A DNA stretch of 64,000 nt from Theropithecus gelada (Eukaryota; Chordata; Mammalia; Primates; Cercopithecidae), in assembly GCF_003255815.1 (NCBI RefSeq), contig NC_037671.1, forward strand, positions 152,574,645 to 152,638,644, in the 5' to 3' direction. Below, in pieces: positions 36,100 through 47,068 of this stretch. Position 1 is the stretch's first letter. Each line of letters starts with the position of its first letter. Position numbers and translations under genes: made by a program. A model generated the notes under the pieces. It made no database searches, was not told where the DNA came from, and worked only from the letters and a program-made list of their open reading frames with translations.

Positions 36100-37271
36100 T
36101 GCATTTCACATTACCCTAATAATTCAAACAGGGAAGTTCCTATTGAAAAAAAAATCTTGTCCTCACACCAGGCTTGCTACAACTTAATGCACCTTCTTAA
36201 AATTTCTGCTAAAGAATAGAGATGGACTTGACTATCAAATGATGATTAAGTTATGGTTAGCATCATTAGTGCCAATGATTTCTATCCCAAGAGAAGTATT
36301 GTTGAAAGTATTGCTCAAAGCAAACTTTACATAAGATACCAATTCCTTTGCTAAATTATCTATAGCTGCTTTCCTAAAAAGTAAGCAGAACTGGCTGAAT
36401 GTCAAAAAAAAAAAAAAAGAAAAGAAATCACAAGCAGAGAAATAAACTTCAACAGTAGAGGCTTAAAACTGTATTATAATATCTGAGTGTAATGTAATAT
36501 TTCTCTGAGTAAAGAATAAACCCTTATCTCCAAGTAGATAGTATCAGAAAAAAAAAAGAAAAAGAAACAAGAAGAAACGTTAGAGGTTATTCTAACGGGT
36601 ATCTAAATCACTCATTCTCTGAAACTTTATTTTCATTGTTTATTTCTAAAGAAGAAAAAAATAGGCTTATAGGAATCATTCCTGTGATTTTGGATTAACC
36701 AAAATGTGCCATTTATTGGTTCATCATTGAAAGGTTTACAGCATTTCTACCTACAGAATAAACTTGTTCTGGGCAAACATACAATATCATTAGGGCATTA
36801 GGCTCGGCTTTGTTTTTGCATGAGCAACATTTTGGGGAGATCCTGCTGTTGTGTGACACCTGGCAGCTCAAGATTTGTATCTCATAAATTCAAGTGCAAT
36901 GGAAGAGACTACTTTCTCCTAGTCATACTGGGAAAAGTCCCAGGATAAGCTCTGATTGATCCAACTTGGCTCACAGGTATATGTCTCAGCCAATCATCAT
37001 GACTAGAAAATGAAATACACTAATTTGCCATAATTTCAGGTTCATAGGCTCTACTTTGGATTTTATTAGGCAGTTATCTCAGCTAAATCACAAAAAGAGT
37101 TGGAAGAGGAAATATCTCAAAGAAAATAAATGAGCTAATTACCCCAAAGAGAAGGAAAGGGTGTGTGATTAACGAAATCATAGTACACCCACCATCAATG
37201 TTCCCAATGCCATAAATGGCTTCCATTTGAAATACCTTGATCACTATTCTCCTCTGTCTCCAACCATCTGT
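36100..37271. other. No assigned feature
   Basis: Unique sequence with A-runs at 36404-36419 and 36548-36557. No gene or named repeat seen. Confidence 0.45.
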
Positions 37272-37279
37272 ACATTCTT

Positions 37280-37357
37280 CTTTTTTTTTTGACATGGAAT
37301 CTTGCTCTGGTGCCACATCCAGCTAATTTTTTTATATTTTTAGTAAAGACAGGGTTT
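37280..37357 (-). mobile_element. Miniature Alu, truncated and internally deleted
   Basis: Minus-strand Alu of only 78 bp. The A-tail end (poly-T plus gacatggaatcttgctctgg) joins directly to the inner left-arm part (ccagctaatttttttatatt ... agacagggtttca), omitting about 130 bases. Flanks cattctt at 37273-37279 and 37358-37364 fit a 7-bp target duplication, so the deletion may pre-date or accompany insertion. Confidence 0.8.
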
Positions 37358-37364
37358 CATTCTT

Positions 37365-38683
37365 AATTTATAAGAATGAATATGAATGATTTTCATAACC
37401 TTGAAAAAAATAAAATCCTACAATAACACAACAGTTTGTTTTGTCAAAATGCAACAGCCTATGAGCGTGTTCATTCATCACCACCTGGTTTTCAAAGAAG
37501 CTCCTGCCTCCCAGCACTTTTAGTTTCCTTTTGAATGAAACTCAATATAGGATTCATGTTTCTTCCCATGTCAGTTTATTTTTCTGATCATCCTTTTGTC
37601 TAAATTAATGTTTAATTGTTCTTTCAGTAAAGCACTGAACTCTTCCTCTACACTTGTCATTATACAAGGCCCTGAGAATATAAATAAGCCCTTAAAGACA
37701 TTACATTTTAGCCGACCATGCCCACAAGTTAAGAATCACAATCCAATGTATACTGTTCAGGAACTTCAAGAATTAGGAAGCAGTCTCCCCAGGAAGAGTG
37801 TTCCTCAGATGAATCTTAAAGGGTAAAAAGCAGTCAGGTAGATGAGCCTGCTCACCATGAGAAGACTTTACTCAAATGAGTGGATCTGTGTATTTTTTAC
37901 ACTAGGTTCTGCCTATTGCTTGGTGCCACGGAACAGGAGCACAGGTTGAAATATCTTGCAAAGTGCAATGTGAATGTTGGTGTTACCGTATGAATTCTGC
38001 CCTGACATTTTCCCTTGCTGTAGGACTCAACCTATCCTCAGAACCATGAAATAAAAAATGAATCCCTTATATTCATAAGAGATTTTCTAGTTTTTCTCTT
38101 TAAATGGTGGAGGTCCTGTGATGTAACTCTAACATTTTCCTCTGACTTTTATACAGCATTTGTGAAAAACTTAACTGCAATATGCCTGTAGAAAGGGTAT
38201 GCCCACTTTAACAGCTCTTTTCTCTCTTTTTTTTTTTTTTGGCAAGTTTGTTATCTCTTATAACCGAGAGAAACTTAAAGATGTCATTTGCGTTTTGATG
38301 TGATAACATTTTAGAACCTCACAGAAACAATTCAGTCCTGCATTATTAAAAATAGAGTTTAAAATATTTAAAATAGTTATCTATTATAAATTAAGCACTG
38401 ATAAGTTGCCAAATGTTTACAAAAAAATCAAGTTTTCCTTTTAGATTTCAGATCTAAAAATTAAATAATATATTAAGTATATATTATAAAAATAAAATAT
38501 TAAAATATACATTAAATACAAATTATCTAGTTTAGTAAATTCAACTTAGGATATGTATTTCTTTAATCATTTAGTTTATTGGGCAACAGACCATTTGCTT
38601 AACCTGACAAATGTATACATGAAACTGTGAGTTATAAATAACTTTTTTTCACCTGGTGCCACTAGACTGAGTCAGGGAAGTTA
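37365..38683. other. No assigned feature
   Basis: Unique sequence with a T-run at 38229-38241. The 76-codon ORF at 37596-37826 has no support. Confidence 0.45.
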
Positions 38684-38688
38684 CTAGG

Positions 38689-39055
38689 TGATATGGTTTG
38701 ATTCTGTGTCCCCACCTAAATCTCACCTTGAACTATAATAATACCCACATATCAAAGGTGGGACCAGGTAGAGACAGTTGAATCATGGGGGCAGTTTCAT
38801 CATGCTGTTCTCATGATAGTGAGTGAGTTCTCACGAGATCTGATGGTTTTATAAGGGGCTTCCCCCTTCACTTGGCACTCATTCTCCTTCCTGCTGCCAT
38901 GTGAAGAAAGACATGTTTGCTTTGCCTTCCACCATGATTGTAAGTTTCCCAAAGCTTCCTCAGTCCTGCAGAACTGTGAGTCAATTAAACCTCTTTCCTT
39001 TATAAATTACCCAGTCTTGGGTATCCTTATAGTGGCATGAGAACAGACTAATGCA
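38689..39055 (+). mobile_element. MSTA/MSTB solo LTR (ERVL-MaLR)
   Basis: Begins tgatatggtttgattctgtg and ends gaacagactaatgca (TG...CA). Contains 'tgaatcatgggggcagtttc', 'tctcacgagatctgatggtt' and 'attaaacctctttcctttat', the last with an ATTAAA polyadenylation signal. The perfect 5-bp duplication ctagg is at 38684-38688 and 39056-39060. A solo LTR formed by recombination. Confidence 0.93.
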
Positions 39056-39060
39056 CTAGG

Positions 39061-40060
39061 TAATCAAAGCTTTGTAATATTAATGACATATTTAACTGTC
39101 CCAGTCAAATGGATTATGGGGAAAAGTTACAGAGATGACAACAAAAACAAACACACAAACATTAAACAACAACTACACACACAAGGGAGAATGGTGATGA
39201 ATGCAGGTTGGTCAGGATTCTTATTTCCAAGGTGTTTTAAAAACCTGAAGAATCTACTTTGTTCACTTGATAGGTCAGCAATACATGGTTGAGGACATTT
39301 TGTTTCTCAAAAGTGCTCCTCTTTTACAAACTAAGATAAAGATACACAATTTGCCTAAGATAATTTTCAAAGTTGGAAAAGTCATAGATCCAGTAACAGA
39401 AAAATCTGAGCAGGGACTATTACACTTACCCACAAAATTTAATATCTTGGGAAACTCTCAGTAAAAAAAAAAAAAAAAAAATCTCAAAGGTATTGGAAAG
39501 GTAACAACAGAAGAGATTTATAGATTCACTTTATAGAAAAATAATAGCTTTAGCTTTCATTACTTTCTAGTGCATCTAATTTCCTTTTTTAAATATATAA
39601 ACTAGCTAAGACTAAATTAAGTAAAAGGCTTGTTATAGATAATGATTTTTTTATAAAGAATTATAGTCATAGTTCTGACTACCTTCTCAGTGTCTCTGTT
39701 TTCCAATTAAACTCTGAGAGCCTTGCAATAAGCCTCATCATTTTGTAAGCTCATTGTCTTAGAAGATGTATTTATTTCATTCTTAGGAATTACATATTTA
39801 TCCTCAAGAATTTGTTATTAGGGAAGAAAATTCTTGCTATAAACAGTTACAATCTTATTACGTAAGTATTGTTTTCTGATAGCACATATTCAAAAGTAAT
39901 TGAATATTTTTATCCATTCCCACAATGTTATTTCCAGAATAAAGCTGTCTGAATAGAGCAAGGAATTGGAGAATCTGTTTCTACTATCACCATGCCTTAG
40001 GGAAGATAATTAGATGACTGTACATTTGAAATGGAGTTTATAAAATACAGCAACCATAAT
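39061..40060. other. No assigned feature
   Basis: Unique sequence with an A-run at 39463-39481. A weak MIR-like minus-strand resemblance at 39310-39400 is not strong enough to call. Confidence 0.4.
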
Positions 40061-40064
40061 TTTT

Positions 40065-40985
40065 TAAGATAATTATTTAATTTGAGAATAGGTTATAGAA
40101 TCATAAAAAAGTTGTAGAGATAGTACAGAGATTTCCTGTATACCCATACAAACAACTGTCACCTTTGTTTTAACACTTTACATTATGATGATGCATTTGT
40201 CACAACATAGAAGCCAATATTGAGATATTATTATTAGCTAAACTTCATACTTCACTAAAATTTTATTAGTTTTTTGCTAATGTCATTTTTCCTTTTTAGG
40301 ATCCCATTCAGTATATCCCATTGCCTTTGGCCATTATGTCTCCCTAGGCTCTTGGGAGCTGTGGCAGTTTCTCAAACATTCCTTGTTTCTGATGACCTTC
40401 ACAATTTGAGGGATACTGGTCAGGCATTTTGTAGAATGTGCCTCAATTTCAGTTTGTCTGATGTTTTTCTCATGGTTCACCTTGGGTTATGGGTTTGGGG
40501 AGGAAGACCACAGAGGTAAATTACAGTTCTCATTCTGTCATATCAAAGTTATAGACTCTCAACATAATTTATTACTGATAATGTTAACTTTATCTGACTA
40601 AGTTAGTGTTTACCAAGTTTCTCCACAGTATTTTTACCTTTTCCCTCTTTTCACACTGTTCTCCATGAAAGCAAGTCATTAAGTGTAGCCTACACTTAAA
40701 GGGTAGGAACTTACATTGTAGCTCCTTGAGGGAAGAATATCTACATAAATAATTTGGAGAATTTTACAGGAGATTTTTCTGTCTTCTCCTTCATTTATGT
40801 ATTTATTTAATCATGATTTTATTTATATCAGCATGGGTTCATGGATATATATTTTATACTTTAAGTTATAATCTAACACAACTTTTAAAACTTATTTTGT
40901 GCTCAAATTGTTTCAGCTTTGATCACTGTATACACATATAAAATATTTCTACATGTCTTCGTCTGTATTTGTATAAAAATGTAAA
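40065..40985. repeat. Old LINE-type repeat (L1ME/HAL1-like)
   Basis: 'gatagtacagagatttcctg', 'ctaatgtcatttttcctttt', 'gaccttcacaatttgaggga', 'gattttatttatatcagcat' and 'gtgctcaaattgtttcagct' recur together in a widespread old mammalian LINE-type repeat. Orientation and subfamily not assigned. Confidence 0.5.
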
Positions 40986-41069
40986 CATAAGTTCATACTG
41001 ATATTGCCTACTCTAATCCAATACTTCATGGTTCATTCTAGCCTTCCTCCTTTGCTTATTTCTATCCTT

Positions 41070-41690
41070 CCACTCCAGTTGTGGGGTTTGGGAACCTCTG
41101 CCTACATTTCAAAGGATGTATGGAAATGCCTGGATGTTCAGGCAGAAGTTAACCGTGGAGGCAGAAGCCTTATGGAGAACCTTTGCTAGGGCAATGTAGA
41201 AGGCAAATGTGGGGTCGGAGCCCCCACACAGAGTTCCCACTGGGGCACTGCCTAGTGGAATTATAAGAAGGGGGCCATCGTCCTTCAGACCCCAGAATGG
41301 TAGATCCACCGATAGCTTGCACCACACACCTGGAAAAGCCACAGACACTCAATGGTAGCTGGTGAAAGCAGCCAGAAGATGGGCAGTACCCTGCAAAGCC
41401 AAGGGGCAGAGCTACCCAAGGCTATAGGAACCCACCTCTTGCGTCAGCATGACCTGGATGTGAGACATGGTGTCAAAGGAAATCATTTTGGAACTTTAAG
41501 GTTTAATGACTGCCTTGTTGGATTTCAGACTTGCATGAGGTCTGTAACCCCTTTGTTTTGGCCAATTTCTCCCATTTAAAATAGGTGTATTTACCCAATG
41601 TTTCTACTCCCATTGTTTCTAGGAAGTAACTAAATTGCTTTAGATTTTACAGGCTCATAAGTGGAGGGAACTTGTCTTGTTTCAGATGAG
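41070..41690 (+). mobile_element. MaLR internal fragment (THE1/MST-int)
   Basis: GC-richer block with 'atggaaatgcctggatgttc', 'agcccccacacagagttccc', 'cagcatgacctggatgtgag', 'cctttgttttggccaatttc' and 'ttttacaggctcataagtgg', as I recall for the internal region of MaLR elements. No adjacent LTR, so the fragment is isolated. The ORFs here are decayed noncoding remnants. Confidence 0.7.
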
Positions 41691-42545
41691 GCTGAAATTG
41701 CCATTGCAAAATTGTAACTGAGACAGTGAAAGAGATTTCACCAACTCTATCTTGCTTCTAACCTCCAAGCTGTCATTGTTCATTCCTGGGAATAGGCTGC
41801 GTTAACTTTGGGAGGAACTTTTGGAAGTCAATCTGCATCTTACTCAAGTTCTGAGTCACATACATAGGCTGAGATAATTGAAGAGCTGTGTAAGTTACCT
41901 TGTTATTTCCAAGCTTCCATATTATCTTAGACCCAGGGATGCCTTGTATCCAGAATTGGTCTGAGAAGTGCCACCAGAAACCCAAACCTGTCTTTGAGAA
42001 TTCTCAAACCTCTTAATCTGGAATATGACCTACTTCTATGGCCTAACTTAAATTATTAATGCACATAATACACAACTGAAAAAAGTTTTAAGGTGTTAAG
42101 CAAATATAAGAGGAAAATCTATAATCTTCCTGTAAATATGACAGATTTTATATACCTCTTTGTATTTTATAATAGTGCCTGTAGGCCAAATGCTGTTTGT
42201 TTTGCCTTACAAAGTCCAACTGCTTTAATGTTGAAGTTAAAACCTCCAGATCTTAGTCTGAATTCCAATGCTTCTATCATGAATCTTCTTGTCTAAGCAA
42301 AGTGGATGACTTGCTCTTCCAGATCTGTATCCCTAATGCAGTGAGAAAAGATTGTTATTAATTACTTTTCTCAGGGGTCTGACTAGGATATTTTTCCATG
42401 CCTGAATGACATCAGTGGCCAAGTGAATGTAACGCTCTGCTGGCCAGATTAGGTCACAGGACCATTATGACATTGGACATGAAATGCTTAGACACAGAGC
42501 GGCGCATCAAGTAATTCCTCATAAAAGGGGAAATAGATACTGGAT
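41691..42545. repeat. Probable LTR or other repeat, unassigned
   Basis: Follows the MaLR fragment without break: 'gtaactgagacagtgaaaga', 'cattgttcattcctgggaat', 'gcctgtaggccaaatgctgt', 'catgaatcttcttgtctaag'. It has the texture of an endogenous-retrovirus LTR or internal sequence, but I cannot name it or find TG...CA ends. Confidence 0.35.
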
Positions 42546-42822
42546 GGAAAAAAAAAGTCTCTTATACTCATCGTTTAAGTTCTAGTTCCTTTACCTACAT
42601 GAAGCCTTTTCTAATCTTTATTTTCAAAATTCTCTCTTCTTTTTCAGAGTTTCCATTTGCTGAATGTTTATTATGTGTCCATTTGCACGCTTTATCCTCA
42701 GTTCCTGAATTCTACATTTAGGTGAAGGAGATTTGGGTCTACTTCAGTTGGATGCACTCAATAGCTCCAAATACCTTCACCAGCACTATGCTAAAAAATG
42801 TGGGGTTTTTTTTGGTTTTTTT

Positions 42823-42825
<3 letters not shown>

Positions 42826-42853
<28 letters not shown>

Positions 42854-42862
42854 AAAACAACA
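42826..42862. repeat. (AAC)n microsatellite
   Basis: Run of aac triplets following a T-rich tract at 42804-42822. Confidence 0.95.
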
Positions 42863-42869
42863 AATGAAT

Positions 42870-43314
42870 GGCCTTCACATATTTGTTGTATTTAATTGAA
42901 TAATGTGAAACCAAACCAGGTTAAATTCTACCTACATTCTTACCTTCTCCTCCCCAAGATGACAGAATAGAATCATGACCAGACCTGGACACAGGCCAGT
43001 GCTAGAGTGTTTGTCTCACTGAGAGATTTCTCTGTTGAAGTAAACTGTAAATTCAGGCTTTTAATCACCACAGCATTATTTAATCTGTATTTGAAGTAAA
43101 TATCGACCTCATAAATAAGCTGAATATTTTTCTCCTGTGTAACATTTTATAGTTCATGCATTAGAATTCAATCACAAGTACTCTATTTCAGAATACCAGT
43201 ATTGATTGGTAATGATGATCAAGGACTGTGTGTTTGCTAGAACTTAATTGGAAGAAAATATTGCTCCTAAACTCCTTAGCAAACAGCGCATAAAATGGTG
43301 GAGGCCAAGTCTTA
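42870..43314. other. No assigned feature
   Basis: Unique sequence. Confidence 0.4.
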
Positions 43315-43316
43315 TA

Positions 43317-43661
43317 CAGCTTGAAAATTTATCTGATATGCTTGGGACAAAAAGTGTTTCAGATTCTTTTCAGATTTGGGAATATTTCCATATACATAAT
43401 AAAATATCTTGGGGATGGGGTCCAAGTTTAAAAACAAAGTTTATTTGTGTTTTATAGACACCTTACACATATAACCTGAATGTAATTTTATACAATATTT
43501 TTAATAATTTTGTGCATGAAACAAAGTTTTGACTGAGTTTTGACTGCAGCATGAGGCTAGACGTGTAATTTTCCACTGTTTTATCATGTTGATGCTCAAA
43601 AAGTTTCAGATTTTGGAGCATTTTGGATTTTTGGATTTCCAGATCAGAAATGCTCAACCTG
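43317..43661. mobile_element. Tigger-group MITE with TA duplication
   Basis: TA precedes cagcttgaaaatttatctga and follows aatgctcaacctg. Inner 'gatatgcttgggacaaaaag', 'tatcttggggatggggtcc', 'ttttgtgcatgaaacaaag' and 'tttggagcattttgg' define a common Tc1/mariner MITE with caggttgagtatccctta-like ends. 345 bp, nearly complete. Confidence 0.85.
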
Positions 43662-43763
43662 TATAGCTCTCCTGGAAAGACATGTCTATGAAGATACTAA
43701 GAAAAACATAGATTTTTTTTCTTGCCACTTTGTAAATTCCTAAGGGATGAATTCATTATGAAA

Positions 43764-44100
43764 CATAGTCATGTGTCACTTAACGAAGAGATATGTTCTG
43801 AGAAATGCAGCCTCAGGTAATTTCATTGTTGTGTGAATCACAGAGTGTGCTTACACAAACCTAGGTGTGTACTTTTACTACACACCTAGGCCATCAGGTA
43901 CAGCCTATTGCTCCTAGGCTACAAACCTGTATAGTGCGTTACTGTCTGAATGCTGTAGGCAACTGTAACACAGTGGTATTTGTGTGTCTAGACATATCAA
44001 AACATAGAAAAAAGCACAGTATAAACATGGTATTATAATCTTAAGGGACTACCATCACATATGTAGTCCATTGTTGACCAAAACATTAATATAAGGAATG
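43764..44100. mobile_element. Tigger-group MITE (second, adjacent)
   Basis: 'tagtcatgtgtcacttaacg' at the left. Inner 'ccatcaggtacagcctattg', 'ctcctaggctacaaacctgt' and 'cagtataaacatggtattat'. The right end is near 'ttgttgaccaaaacatt'. Matches a palindromic family with cagtcatgtgccgcataacg-like ends. The right terminus is eroded. Confidence 0.8.
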
Positions 44101-44104
44101 AAAG

Positions 44105-44655
44105 GAACTTTCAAATGTATGTAAATGCCATTTGCCTCCTTTGTTCCCACTTTATAGTAAAGTTACATACTTTTCTACAGTAGAGCCAGGAGGTAACTAT
44201 ATAATCTTCATAAAGTTCTCTTTTGTTTGAAACAAAGTAATATTACAGATAAAGTGCCAAGTAAAATATTTTATGTGTACATGCTATGGTTATCACAAGA
44301 GTAATCGAATAGAAACACACTTTGACCTGATTTTACATATTACTAGTGAATCTGAAAAGCTGCTAATTATTGATATTGAACCTTTTTTAGAATCAAGTTT
44401 ATATAATTTTAATCTTATACAGACTGAGGTCCCATTGTAACTGTTCTTCATTGATGACCCATTTTTGTCCTATTTTTAGTAAATTTACTTTTAAAAGAAC
44501 CACAGAAAACACTTTTGAAGTTTTACTGGGGTGTGGAAGGAGGTTTATCATACTTCCCCTTTGGAAAAAAACAAAATTGAAAACAGACATAAAAGCAAAA
44601 TGATTACAGTATAGTATCATTTTGTTGTCGTTTGTTTGTTTGGGTACAACTACGC
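44105..44655. other. No assigned feature
   Basis: Unique AT-rich sequence. Confidence 0.4.
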
Positions 44656-44660
44656 TAAAG

Positions 44661-44745
44661 GACATACATGTAATCATGGGCTAAAGACCATATGTGTAAT
44701 CATGGGCTAAAATTGGACCATATGTGTAATCATGGGCTAAAATTG
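44661..44745. repeat. 30-bp minisatellite, three copies
   Basis: Copies at 44661-44685 (partial, 25 bases), 44686-44715 and 44716-44745. The last two are identical. Shared core: gtaatcatgggctaaa. Confidence 0.95.
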
Positions 44746-44962
44746 GAGCTTCCAACCACTATCCCCTAAGTTTGTGGCTTGGTATGGACAGCAGAAAGAG
44801 ATGAAGTTCCAGATTCTACACTTAGGAACATTCACAGACTTCACAGGCCTTTTTCGGGCCTATTGCTATTGGGCCCTGATTTGGTCATGCTTACTAGGTA
44901 AAGGCAGGGCAAAAGATGATGGGCTCTATACTCTGCTTGGGGCAGGAGGGAGTTAGGGGTGG

Positions 44963-44992
44963 GGAGAGAGAGGGTCAGAGAGAAAGAGAGAA

Positions 44993-45024
<32 letters not shown>

Positions 45025-45025
45025 A
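44963..45025. repeat. (GA)n / GAAA-rich microsatellite
   Basis: Purine-only tract that encodes artefactual Arg-Glu and Leu-Ser runs on the two strands. Confidence 0.95.
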
Positions 45026-45110
45026 ACTTGAGCTACACATAAACCTTTATAGCAATTGTGCCAGAAAAGAAACTTTTCAGGTAGAAGCACACGAGAAAAC
45101 AGAATGAGCA

Positions 45111-45412
45111 GCTGGGTGCGGTGGCTCATGCCTGTAATCCCAGCACTTTGGGAGACCAAGGTGGGTGGATCACCAGAGGTCAGGAGTTCAAGACCAGTCG
45201 CCCAACATGGTGAAACCACATCTCTACTAAAATTACAAAAATTAGCTAGGTGTGGTGGCACATGCTTGTAATCCCAGCTACTCAGGAGGCTGAGGCAGGA
45301 GAATTGTTTGAACCTAGGAGGCAGAGGTTGCAGTGAGCTGAGATTGTGCCACTGCACTCCAGCCTGGGTGACAGAGCAACACACCATCTCAAAAGTAATA
45401 ATAAAAGAAAAA
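45111..45412 (+). mobile_element. AluS element
   Basis: Complete two-arm Alu with A-rich tail. Perfect duplication agaatgagca at 45101-45110 and 45413-45422. The 156-codon minus-strand ORF across it (44953-45423) is the standard antisense Alu frame fused to the GA repeat, not a gene. Confidence 0.97.
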
Positions 45413-45629
45413 AGAATGAGCAAATTTGGTTTTTCCCCTTAAAACTAGATGTCAGAACTTTCTACTTTTTGGGTAATGCAAGTCTACCCAAAGTTATAAA
45501 ATTAGCCCTATATTTGTTTAACTAAAAATATGATTTTATGTTATGAAATCTAGAGAGTTAGAAAAATTTAATTTTTTAATATTATAATTAAATACCTCTA
45601 TAAAAATTAAACCTAGAGAATGAGTTAGA

Positions 45630-45690
45630 AATAATTATATAGATATGTATATATATGCATATATACACATATATATTTATAATAAAATAC
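45630..45690. repeat. TA/CA-rich low-complexity tract
   Basis: Alternating tata/cata/caca steps. Confidence 0.8.
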
Positions 45691-45989
45691 TTATATTGAA
45701 AACAATTATGGTTATATTACAATAAAAAATCACTGCCTACCCAGTCCCCACCACTGTCCTCCATCAAACCCCAATGTCTGTTTGTGGTTCCTCCTGTCAT
45801 GGCAGAGAGGCAACTGGAATTCTGCCTGGGATAAGGTGAAGACGATTAATGGTACCTTCCTATCTCAACCTCTGTTCACTGCAGTGGTTGATACAGAGAT
45901 CCTTCTGCCTGGCTTAAGAGGGGTGTGATCAAAGCTAGAACTATATCCTCTCTGTGGGAAACTTAAATATTGAGTATAGTAAGACAAAG

Positions 45990-46222
45990 AGAGTAAGAAA
46001 AATGAAATGGATAGAATTTATTCATTTCAGTGGCTGACAATGATCAGACAAAATAGTGAATTACTGCTTGCTGTGCTGTTAGATTCTAAATTTCATACTT
46101 CCACATGCTGGCAGAGCCAATGAACTCTCTAATATCCATAAAATAAATTTCCTTTTGCTTAAGCCAGAGTCGGTTTCCGTTGCTTGCAGCCAAGGACCTC
46201 AAATAATGTACTACCAGGGAAT
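45990..46222 (+). repeat. Possible MLT1-like LTR 3' end
   Basis: 'aaaataaatttccttttgct' followed by 'tttccgttgcttgcagccaa' fits the polyadenylation-signal and terminal block of old MaLR LTRs. The 5' part is not recognisable. Confidence 0.4.
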
Positions 46223-46256
46223 TATTTCTTATTGCTTTGAGTCATAGGACAAGCTA

Positions 46257-46339
46257 TTAGGCTGGTTCAAAAGTTATTGTAGTTTTTAAAACACATTAAC
46301 AGTAATGGCAAAACCGCAATTACTTTTGCACCAACCTAA
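46257..46339. mobile_element. MADE1 mariner MITE (hairpin)
   Basis: 83 bp from ttaggctggttcaaaagtta to acttttgcaccaacctaa, with TA on both sides (46255-46256 and 46340-46341). The arms are nearly complementary over about 30 bases. MADE1 is the source of the primate miR-548 hairpins. The 3' arm keeps ccgcaattacttttgc intact and the 5' arm has about three differences from consensus. No evidence it is transcribed. Confidence 0.95.
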
Positions 46340-46531
46340 TAGAAACTATTATATTAATGGACAGTACACTTAGGCTCATGTCCACTGAGAAGCATCAGAA
46401 ACCTCAAGACAAGGACTAGAATCAAAGAGTTTGCTTCTGCAAAAGCATTGATGTTAAAATTTAGTATATAGAGTCTAGAAAAAGAGAATGGAGAAAAACA
46501 AACCAAAAAAGTTTTTAAGAGTTGTATTTCC

Positions 46532-46845
46532 GGCCGGGCGCGGTGGCTCAAGCCTGTAATCCCAGCACTTTGGGAGGCCGAGACGGGCGGATCACGAGGT
46601 CAGGAGATCGAGACCATCCAGGCTAACACGGCGAAACCCCGTCTCTACTAAAAAATACAAAAAACTAGCCGGGCGAGGTGGCGGGCGCCTGTAGTCCCAG
46701 CTACTCTGGAGGCTGAGGCAGGAGAATGGCGTGAACCCGGGAGGCGGAGCTTGCAGTGAGCTGAGATCCGGCCACTGCACTCCAGCCTGGGTGACAGAGC
46801 GAGACTCCGTCTCAAAAAAACAAAAAAACAAAAAAAAAAAAAAAA
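46532..46845 (+). mobile_element. AluY, Old World monkey type (young)
   Basis: Near-consensus Alu with the CAAGCC and GATCCGGCCACTGCA changes. A 30-base A-rich tail contains two CAAAAAAA units. Perfect 15-bp target duplication aagagttgtatttcc at 46517-46531 and 46846-46860. One of the youngest insertions here. It may be polymorphic among related monkeys. Confidence 0.98.
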
Positions 46846-46860
46846 AAGAGTTGTATTTCC

Positions 46861-47060
46861 ACAGAAAACTAAGCTTGACAAAGTACTGGATTTTCAGTTG
46901 CTAAGGTCTTCCCAAGTCTCACAAACTATAAGAGAAAGATTATAAAATTGGTTGGTCTTCAACACTATCTGAGATGTAGGTGGAAGTCAAAGAGTGCAGA
47001 ATGGAGTCAGTCCCCCAGTTACATTTTGGGTCTGTAGGCAGGCAATAAGTGCTTCTAGTA
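46861..47060. other. No assigned feature
   Basis: Unique sequence. Confidence 0.4.
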
Positions 47061-47068
47061 CCAACTTC

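Noticed and set aside
44953..45423. 156-codon minus-strand ORF, longest after the L1 frame
   Set aside because: It is the common antisense Alu reading frame fused to a GA/CT microsatellite. Composition and position are explained by repeats.
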